Below, one piece after another: positions 56,135 to 64,000 of a DNA stretch of 64,000 nucleotides. Each line of letters starts with the position of its first letter. Within the stretch, counting starts at the first letter, position 1. The notes beneath the pieces are model-generated. The model did no database searches, was not told the DNA's origin, and was given only the letters and a program-made list of their open reading frames with translations. The DNA is from Irpex lacteus (Eukaryota; Basidiomycota; Agaricomycetes; Polyporales; Irpicaceae). Location of the stretch: positions 1,550,001-1,614,000 of the forward strand of contig MQVO02000001.1 of the NCBI GenBank assembly GCA_001986395.2. The letters are read 5' to 3'. A program made the position numbers and the translations under genes.

Positions 56135-58500
56135 TTAGGAGCTCAAGGCAGCAACCTTCTCCTTGATGACATCGACGACAGCCGGCTCAGCGAGCGTCGA
56201 TAGGTCACCGAGCTGGTCGCCCTCGCCTGCGATGATCTTGCGCATGATGCGACGCATGATCTTGCCAGAGCGGGTCTTGGGCAGGTCGGAGACGATGTAG
56301 ATCTTCTTGGGTGCCGCGAAGGGACCGATGACCTTGCGGACTTGGAGGACGAGCTCCTTGATAAGGGCAGCTTCGTTGTTAGGGTCGTAATTGAACTCAC
56401 TGTGAGGAAAAGGAGGTCAGAGGTGAATAGAGAGATGGGTAAAGGATGGCACGTACCGCTTAAGCGTGACGAAAGAGTGGACGGCCTGACCAGTGAGTTC
56501 GTCGTTAGCACCGATAACCGCGGCCTCAGCAACACCATCGTAGAGGATGAGAGCAGACTCGATCTCGGCGGTAGAGAGACGGTGACCAGAGACGTTGATG
56601 ACATCTAATGAGCACCGTGAGTCAGACAGGGACAGGAGTGGAACGAGTTAAGTAAGGCTTACCATCGACACGCCCCTTGATCCAGATGTATCCGTCCTTG
56701 TCACGGACAGCGCCATCTCCGGTGTAGAAGTAGCCAGGGTAGGGCTGAAGAGGCGGGTGGTTAGGATTACTTGAGTGGAGAAGATTAAAATGAGACACGT
56801 ACCCTCAGGTAGACATCGAGCCACCTGTTGTGGTCCTGCCAGACAGTCCTGGCAATCGATGGCCAAGTGTTCTTGAATACAAGCACACCCTCGACGTTGT
56901 CACCCTCGAGCTCCTTTCCGGTGACAGGGTCGAGCAGAGCAGCCTCGATACCAAGGAATGGTACAGTTGCTGAGCCAGGCTTGGCCTCGATGGCACCGGG
57001 GAGAGGAGACACAACGATAGAGCCGGTTTCGGTCTGGAAGAAAGTATCGACGATGGCGGCCTGCTTGCGACCAACGTGGTCGTTCAGCCAGTGCCAGGCT
57101 TCGGGGTTGATGGGTTCACCGACGGAACCAATGACTCGGAGAGAGCTGAGGTCGGCTTTCTGGACGTATTCTTCGCCGAGACGACGAAGGAGACGGACGG
57201 CGGTAGGGGCGGTGTAGAAGTGGGTGATCTTGTGCTTGTCTATGGTCTCCCAGAAGCGAGAGGGAGTAGGGTAGACGGGGGTAGACTCGAAGACGGTTGT
57301 AGCAATACCGTTGGCGAGAGGACCGTAGATGACGTAGCTGCAAACAACTCGTGAGAGGACGTTATCTAGAAGGGGTTGATCTACTTACGTGTGGCCAGTG
57401 ATCCATCCAAGATCGGCCATGCAGCCGAAGCGGTCGTTGGGATGAACGTCGAAGGCGTACTTCACGGAGAGAGCAGCACCGAGGAGGAAACCGCCAATGG
57501 TGTGCATGATACCCTTTGGCTTGCCAGTGGATCCGGAAGTCTAAAAGTGCACATTAGTGAGATGTCCAATCCGGGTGCATGGACAGACTCACGTAGAGGA
57601 TGAAGAGTGAATCTTCAGAAGAGAGCAAGGCCGGAGGGCAATAGTTAGGAACTTTAGCGGTCTCGTCGTCCCACCACTTGTCACGCCCCTCAACAAAGTT
57701 GACTTGACCACCAGTCCTCTTCAAAACGAGGACGTGCTCAACGTGTGGGCAGCCCTCGAGAGCCTTGTCGGCGAGCGCCTTGATGGCGATGGTCTTGCCA
57801 CCACGACGACCCTCGTCGGAGGTGATAACCACGCGGGACTTGCAGTCGTTGATACGGTCGCGGAGTGATTCGGAGGAAAACCCAGCAAAAACGACTGAGT
57901 GGATGGCACCGATACGAGCGCAAGCCATGAACGCGGCGACGGCTTGCCAGGTCATAGGGAGGTAGATGGTGACGGTGTCACCCTTCTTGACACCATAGGA
58001 CTTGAGAACATTGGCGACTCGGCTGGTTTCGCGGAGCAGCTGGCTGTAGCTGATCTCAGCGCTCTCACCGGGCTCATCAGCTTCGTAGATGATGGCAGTC
58101 TATAACTTTGTTAAACTGAGGTACGTTTTGAATTGCAGAATACCACAAACCTTGTCAGGGGTTTGGAATGCCCAACGATCGACACAGTTGTAAGAGGCGT
58201 TAATGTACCCTTCCGGGAACCACGCGATGTCGCCATTCTCAAAGCTTCCAGAGCGGATAGTGTGGAAAGGGCGGTCCCAATGAAGGGTTTCCCTGGCCAT
58301 CTGAATGCCCATATATCAGCGTCGTTCCAGGCTTTTGCCGCTGTTTGGCTCACCTTGGCCCACCACTTATCTGCAGCAGGTCCAACTGTCTCAGCATGAG
58401 CCTTCTGGTATGCCTCAAAGTTGGGGCCGATGTGAGGGACTTCGGATCCCTGAGTGAGACGAGAAGGAACAGGGAGCTTGGGGACGGAGTCGTAGGACAT
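56135..58500 (-). CDS. acs1: Acetyl-CoA synthetase
   Basis: Eight exons: 58500-58354, 58300-58151, 58099-57593, 57540-57389, 57337-56803, 56744-56663, 56604-56457, 56399-56135, giving 661 aa, the usual length. It converts acetate, ATP and CoA to acetyl-CoA by way of acetyl-AMP. Motifs: an N-terminal acetyl-CoA synthetase cap ([14 protein letters not shown] ... [10 protein letters not shown]), [20 protein letters not shown], the phosphate-binding loop [10 protein letters not shown] from residue 269, [42 protein letters not shown], and the C-terminal [15 protein letters not shown] with the catalytic, normally acetylated Lys. There is no targeting signal, so cytosol and nucleus are likely. The enzyme is needed on acetate and ethanol, the same conditions where the SNF1/AMPK complex acts. 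A TATA box lies about 110 bp upstream. Confidence 0.97.
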
Positions 58501-60351
58501 GTTGTTCTATAAGTCTATTAGAGAGAGAGGGAAAGATCTATGAGAGTTGTGAGAGCAGAGAAGAGATAGCCAACGAGGACTGGGGAATGCAGAAGCTGCA
58601 AGCTGCAGCATATATACTTGTTTGTGCTCCTGGCTCCTGCTCGACTCCTAGGACGCGGGCAAGGCTTCTTGGCGAACTATAGTGGCTGCCCTGAAAATGT
58701 GCAACTCGACGCTGTGTCGAATGTCTGTCATGTCTAGCAATGCCAGACATTCTGTGCCACAAAACTGCAAGTAATCTCGTTACGCCTCGTAAGTCAATAA
58801 GTTGGTGAGCCCCACGTACCTGATTGACGTCGGCAAGAGCCGTGCAGTGACAGTTGAAAGGTAGAACAACGCGTCCCCAACAGGAACTGAGTCTTGATTC
58901 ACGACGTGAGACGACTTGACAACAGTAATCATGACAAGCTCGGCGGGTGTAGCGCCAGACGAGCAGATTGGGTGTGATGCGCACTCCAGGCCCCTCAGAG
59001 CGTACTCCGACCCATGCTGTGTTGGTACAAGAGGCGCAAGAAGCAGAGAAAGTGTGTACCTGACTCGCTGGCGCGTGAGTCCGATGTCACCAATAGCTGT
59101 GGACCGCGGTGAGCATCAACCTCAACCTCAACCTCGGGTTCAGCTTCTGCTATTGGTCAATAGAGACCTCCGATACTTTAGCGAGGAAACTATGCTGAAT
59201 GGTCCATCACAGCTGAGTCTCATGAAGGTTATCGTGGCATTCACCAAGCTCATAACGTTACGATGCTGCTACAGAAGTGGGAAACAATAGTACACGCTAA
59301 AGTCACATAAGTATGGTCAGAGACTTTGTTAGGGTAACGCGTAACAGACACGAGTACTCACGCGCACGTCACAATCCTTTTGAAGGACTCTGATACAGAA
59401 GACTGAGTATTCGAATCGTGGTTAATGATTGAAGTGTAACTTGACGAGCAGTAGCAAAATAACACAAGTCACAGAATTACCATTACTAGCGCCTTGTTCA
59501 CCGGCCAGTCGGTCAAAAGCGGCCATCAGATCCGTAACGGCCGGGAAGCCGGACTTGGAATCCTAAGCAGCGCTTATTCAAAGAAGGCCCAATAACTTTC
59601 ACCGTGGCTCGCGACGGGCTCACTGAATACCAATCAACTTCAAGCTTCAAGCTTCAAGGACAGGTAGCAACTTGAATGCTGCTAACAGGCGAAACAATTA
59701 ACAGATTTTGGACTTCATATGCTTCCCCAAACTATCATGTCTCCAACGTATATACGGAATACAGCTGACCAGGCTTGTTTAAAGCGTTTTCACTCTAGGT
59801 TCTTTATAGAACTAATACCTAGTACTCAGTACTGAACGTCCAACGCTCACACGAAAAGCTCTTGAGGCCTACCCATCTACGAATAATCGTGAGTTCCTCG
59901 TCGTATATTTATTGGTATTGACACAGCATATTATATACAGTAGCAGCCCGAATGGCACTTGGTCATCTTACGCGAGAAGCCTTTTGCAGCACAAGTGTTT
60001 CCGTCTCTTGTTTCTATACACTGCTCGCCTACAAGTAATGGAAAAATTAACGGTATGCATAAGCCGCTGCTCAAAGAAGTGCAAGTGTGTGTCTTCGCTC
60101 TTGACAGTGAAAGACGGGTTCAGAGCCTTCCGCTCATCCTCGATTCCTTGCCTCTCAACTTCCCAACTTCACATATACAGGATATAATTTGTACGTATAA
60201 TTCCACTGCTACGGGATTGTTGTAGTCTATCATGTCCTAACGGACTCGGATTCTACGATCGCCGGCGCACGGCCGGGCACGGGCGAATAAAAATGCGCCT
60301 TGGCCCCTATTTCCCTATCCGCTCTTCCTCTCCACCAGCAACAAGGCGGAT
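58501..60351. other. Long spacer between ACS and the NTase-like gene
   Basis: About 1.85 kb, with the ACS promoter at its left end. Short simple repeats are seen at 59111-59135 (CAACCT units) and 59637-59659 (CTTCAAG units). No gene recognised. Confidence 0.4.
58611..58616 (-). promoter_or_regulatory. TATA box of acetyl-CoA synthetase
   Basis: Minus-strand AAGTATATATGC, about 110 bp before the ATG at 58500. Strong TATA boxes fit a regulated, highly expressed gene. Confidence 0.5.
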
Positions 60352-61778
60352 ATGGCAAGTACGTCCACAGTGTATTTCGTGTTTTATTCGTCACGCTGAA
60401 TTCCATCAGACCAAGCCCACCAGCTGAATCCAGCTGGCGCTCTTCCCATAAGCACTTTCTCGACAAAAATACTCACCAACCATGTCCTATATGACCTCGT
60501 ATTCGAAGCTTCATCTCCTGGTAGCTTGTTTCGCCTGAGGCGCGCATGCAGGCTCGGCCGAACCGCCGTGGACGATTATTTCCCCCGCGCTTTCAAAATA
60601 AACAGCCACTTCGAGCGATTCTTCGACAATCCTGAAGCATTTCGATCGTTACAAGCAAGAACCGCCACCCTTGTTTCTGGTTCAAGCGCACTCCAGTTCT
60701 TCAATCGTACTACGTACGAAGGGTCTGACCTGGACCTTTACACATACTACCAACATCGTCAAGAGGTCGGGCAGTGGCTAATACAGAACGGCTACGTCTT
60801 CCAGCCGAATTCCATGCAAGACTCCGATCCCGATACCGCACTACGCAAATGCGTGGATTTGGAAGATCTTCATGATAGGCTCAAGTATCACATGAAGGGC
60901 GTTGCATCTGTCTTCACCTTTACGAAACCATCTCCGAGAGATGCTTCGGAAAAGCTGCAGGTACAAGTGGTTGTGGCCTCTTCATATGCATCTCCCATGG
61001 CGGTTATCTTGAACTTTCATTCCAGTAAGTCGTTCACACTAGGTGAGGCTCAGCCGCTCTAATCAAGTATTTACAGCGGTCGTTCTCAACGTGATTTCTT
61101 GGGACCGCGCATACTCGCTATACCCTCGTGCAACTTTTGAAGACCATCGAGCTCTGTACCTACGACCGGACTATACTGGAGACGAGGATGAAAACGAAAT
61201 CGTTCACAAGTATGAAGCACGCGGCTGGTCATTTCGCTCCGAGCGTGCGGCCTTTGATAATGACCGCGCGTTTGGGGACAGGGCCCGCTGGATTGGTGAT
61301 CGTCAGAGTTGGGTCATCAACCTAGATCTCACAGGCGTGGCTCTGCCTCCCCCTATCAACGAATCTTCACGCTCACTCAGCAGGGACCCTTGCTGTCTCA
61401 CATCTTGGTGGCTTAGACCTGAACAAGAGCGTTGGAGCTCGTACGACCCGGCGGAGGCGATTGCATGCTTAGAAGGCAATAAATTCACCTTCTACAGATA
61501 CGTCTCTCTTCCAGCCTCTTGGGCCGAAGTATGCAAGTATCTCAACACTATCAAGAAGTATGTTATCATTCAGCCTGGTAAACCATAGTAAGCTATCGCA
61601 GTCCGTTTGTTCGTCGCATAGACTTTGATTACTTACTGCATTCTACAGCCTTGATGCGGTGATAGTGGACTTTGTGGAGGCTGTCATTGAGCATGAAGGG
61701 AAATGGCGCCGGTGGCCATCGCTCCCGCCTCCGTCGGATGATGAATTTAGTGATGGCAGCGATAGCGGATACGACTAG
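60352..61778 (+). CDS. F-box-like / nucleotidyltransferase-fold protein of unknown function
   Basis: Four exons: 60352-60358 (7 nt), 60410-61024, 61077-61557, 61649-61778, giving 410 aa. The tiny first exon (ATGGCAA) is proposed because it closes the phase and the downstream frame has no suitable ATG before the conserved part. Residues 22-60 (KILTNHVLYDLVFEASSPG ... RRACRLGRTAVDDYF) look like a degenerate F-box. Then follows LVSGSSALQFF ... SDLDLY (89-113): a GS pair at 93-94 and DLD at 109-111, the pattern of nucleotidyltransferase-fold active sites. The remainder alternates Trp-rich helices. The tail is acidic. Similar proteins are common in agaricomycetes. The enzyme activity, if any, is unknown; only two acidic residues of the usual three can be placed. 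Confidence 0.75.
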
Positions 61779-62227
61779 GACGCGTCTACAGTAGTGTTTC
61801 TACTGAATAATGTAATGAACTTGTGTGTTATTCACCACACTGTAGTAATTACCTCGGCGCGGAAACTTGTAGATCGTGCGTCATAGTTCAATAGGGACGA
61901 ACGACAGTGTATGGACGCGACGTTCTGATGTTCCAAAGCTGTTGTGTACAAATAAGCTGAGCGTGAGTTTTGCAAGTTATACCCTATAATTACCTCCACA
62001 TGAAGTGTCGATAGATGAGACGATATCATGGGGTATTGTTGACGTACAAATATAAGAGACAGAGGTATAATACTATACGTACAGAAGATTAGTATAAGAC
62101 GGTGCTTGACGGCAGATGAAAATAAAGCCACGAAGGGCATGAGTATAGTATACTATAAGGCATGAGACGTTACGACTATCATTAAGGAATGATGGACATT
62201 GATCCTTATGAGGAGAACGAAATCCGC
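61779..62227. other. Convergent spacer
   Basis: 3' flanks of the NTase-like gene and the zinc-finger gene. No gene seen. Confidence 0.45.
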
Positions 62228-63449
62228 CTAGTCCCGTGGCTTAGGAGGATGCCATTCGCCATCAATATCACCAACGCAAGGGTTGTTGACTGAAGTAAGA
62301 TGTCTGAGGAGGGCGTCCGTGCGGCTGAAAACCTTCCCACACCCGCCAACCATTCTTCGACCATAGAACGTCCGTACGGGCATATCCTCCGCAACACGTC
62401 CACGCCAATCTGCGTTGGTGCTGAGCTCAACAGGGATACCGCAGCATACTTTTGGCCCTCCAGTCATATGAGGATAGTGCGTGTTGACATGACGCTTGAA
62501 GTCCAGCCTTCGTTGAGGCGGGCAGGTATACCCACAAACTTCGCAGCAGAAGTCGCCTTTGGCATCGGTCGCTTCGTAGTTAGGTATGCCTTCCATCTGG
62601 GCTCTGCGAGGGGCCGTACGAATAGGATGATAGCTTTCAGAGGAGTCAGAGACTTCCAGAGACGATTGCCGAGAAGTAGAGCTGGGTTTTGTCGTAAGCG
62701 GTGTGCAACGATGTTGAGTCACTGGACCTCGTGACGAGCGGTTGGATGTAGAAGCCATACGAGCGCCACGACGACGAGAGATACGTTGTTTGAGGGTTAG
62801 CACCGATGAGGGAATGTACTCGCTGTCATGGCCGCTGTCATCTGCAGTCTCCTCTTCGTCCGAACAATAACCTGCATCGGGGATTTCTCTGTGGATGATG
62901 CGAGAGGAGGTCGATGCATGAAGTAGTTGAGGGGACACAGTTGTGTGAGTGGCAGAGGCGTCGGTATTATGGATATGCGAAGATGGTGATTCCATGGTAT
63001 GTATGAGGAGATCCGCGGCGTAAATTTGAAAGCTGTCCGGAGTCGTCGTGTCATAGACATGGTCATGCCTGTTAAAGTGAGAAAGGCATTGTAAGCGCGT
63101 CGAACATACATAACATTAACTAAAACTCTGACAGCACTGACAAGTGGCTTCCCATTGTCGGTAAATCCACAGCTTGAGGCCATTCTGTGAGGGAAGCTAA
63201 GTCTGTGAACCCGTCGTGGCTTGTTGGCATATGTGTGTCCTCGAAAATCTCTGGCGACGTCGTTGGGAGTGGGAAAGCACTTGAAAGGAGAGATGGGTCT
63301 TGATTCAGCCAGTCATCGACGGAAGATGGCGCGCCAATGGACAGGTCAAATGAAGATTGGTCGGCCCAGTAGCATGAATTGTCGCCGGAGGTGTACTGTT
63401 CTACTGGGTGCTGTTGAATGATAGGATGCCCGTGAAGCCAGTCCACCAT
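62228..63449 (-). CDS. Zinc-finger protein, probable transcription regulator
   Basis: Two exons: 63449-63142 and 63068-62228, joined in phase 2 to give 382 aa. The N-terminal third is acidic, Ser/Thr/Pro-rich and has aromatic residues, like an activation region. Residues 278-300 hold a C2H2 finger with a wide loop (CEVCGYTCPP ... RHVNTH; C-x2-C-x14-H-x3-H). A second, atypical zinc-binding block follows: VCCGIPVE, then GGCGKVFSRTDALLRHL and a Cys eight residues after that His. This two-finger C-terminal layout, with a spacer of about 35 residues rich in charged residues, is seen in basidiomycete C2H2 regulators. Target genes unknown. Confidence 0.8.
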
Positions 63450-64000
63450 GGCGAAAGATGATAGTAAGGAATAGGTAAGGGGATGGGAGGCTCGATAGCT
63501 GTGAGCTTTGTACCAAGCGGTCCATGTTTATGTGGCTTTTATAGTCGCCCGCCGGTCATTGTTAGAGGGAGTCTCTTGTGGTGCTCATTGCAACGTTCCA
63601 GGAACCTTGTTCCTCAAATTTGACATATACACTCGAAAACGGTGCACTGCGATGAATTAGTGTGTTTGATTCGGTATGAGATGAGACACGTAAAACCGAC
63701 CCTTACAGGTTATGTCGGGATGTAACAACGGGTGCTAGGTGCTGTGGTTCCATACGCCGGACTGACTGCTATCGGCGATCGGTAGCTGATGGTAAATCAT
63801 TAGCCTGTCTTAGACTCTTCTTGCATGCCGACTGTCAACTCACAGGGAGGGCCTTGTGTACGGCGGCAATGTGAGATACAAAGTATACAGCGAGTGTAAT
63901 GACGGTGCCACTCCCTTCATGGCGAAGAGAATGGTACCAATTCGAGAAGTTCAACATGCAGAAGCAAACCCTGGCTGTTGGTCATCCGGTCCTTGGTGGA
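63450..64000. other. Right flank, promoter side of the zinc-finger gene
   Basis: Upstream region of the zinc-finger gene up to the window edge. No gene recognised; a neighbour may start beyond 64000. Confidence 0.4.

Noticed and set aside
59637..59659. CTTCAAG triplicate and nearby CAACCT repeats as a repeat element or CRISPR-like array
   Set aside because: Only three or four short units without spacers; ordinary simple repeats.

Overview
The window is a piece of nuclear genome from a filamentous basidiomycete, most probably an agaricomycete. The evidence is genes built of many exons with 45-65 bp GT-AG introns, a FunK1-type kinase-like gene, a local family of F-box genes, a Ty1/copia retrotransposon, and housekeeping genes in typical fungal form (acetyl-CoA synthetase, RAD4, TRM61, AMPK beta). 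I rebuilt the gene models by eye from conserved motifs, splice dinucleotides and phase arithmetic; no search or alignment program was run. Coordinates run from start codon to stop codon, and exon limits are given in the entries.

Left part (1-19.6 kb): two secreted or membrane-anchored serine beta-lactamase-like hydrolases with the same exon structure face away from each other (1951-4069 minus, 15600-17743 plus). Between them lie a GPP/DOG-type HAD phosphatase (4782-5946 minus) and a nested transposon. The nested unit is a copia element of 5157 bp with identical 420-bp LTRs and one intact 1385-aa polyprotein. It sits inside a 543-bp non-autonomous hAT-like element that carries CGAGT repeats and a perfect 8-bp target duplication.

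Middle (18-41 kb): four members of one F-box family are spread over the window (17984, 20140, 35973 and 48167). They share a C-terminal LPxxCxxxSPxxxxWxxW signature, and three also share a short first exon. Among them lie an AMPK beta subunit (22879-25186), a fifth, different F-box gene (26540-27949), a FunK1-family protein that has lost both catalytic aspartates (28183-31327), a two-HKD phospholipase D (33294-35645) and a PAS-domain protein with an apparent one-base frameshift (39000-40716).

Right part (41-64 kb) is mostly conserved core genes: TRM61, RAD4/XPC, a protein with a possible linker-histone-like winged helix, a PPPDE-thioredoxin-PUL protein and acetyl-CoA synthetase. They are followed by a fungal F-box-like/nucleotidyltransferase-fold protein and a zinc-finger regulator.

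The genes do not form an obvious pathway. Shared themes are ubiquitin-type regulation (F-box proteins, PPPDE-PUL) and energy or carbon signalling (AMPK beta, ACS, HAD phosphatase). Gene-poor stretches lie at 1-1950, 12.9-15.6 kb, 31.3-33.3 kb and 58.5-60.3 kb. The features closest to undescribed are the F-box family signature, the FunK1 pseudokinase and the nested, apparently very recent transposon.
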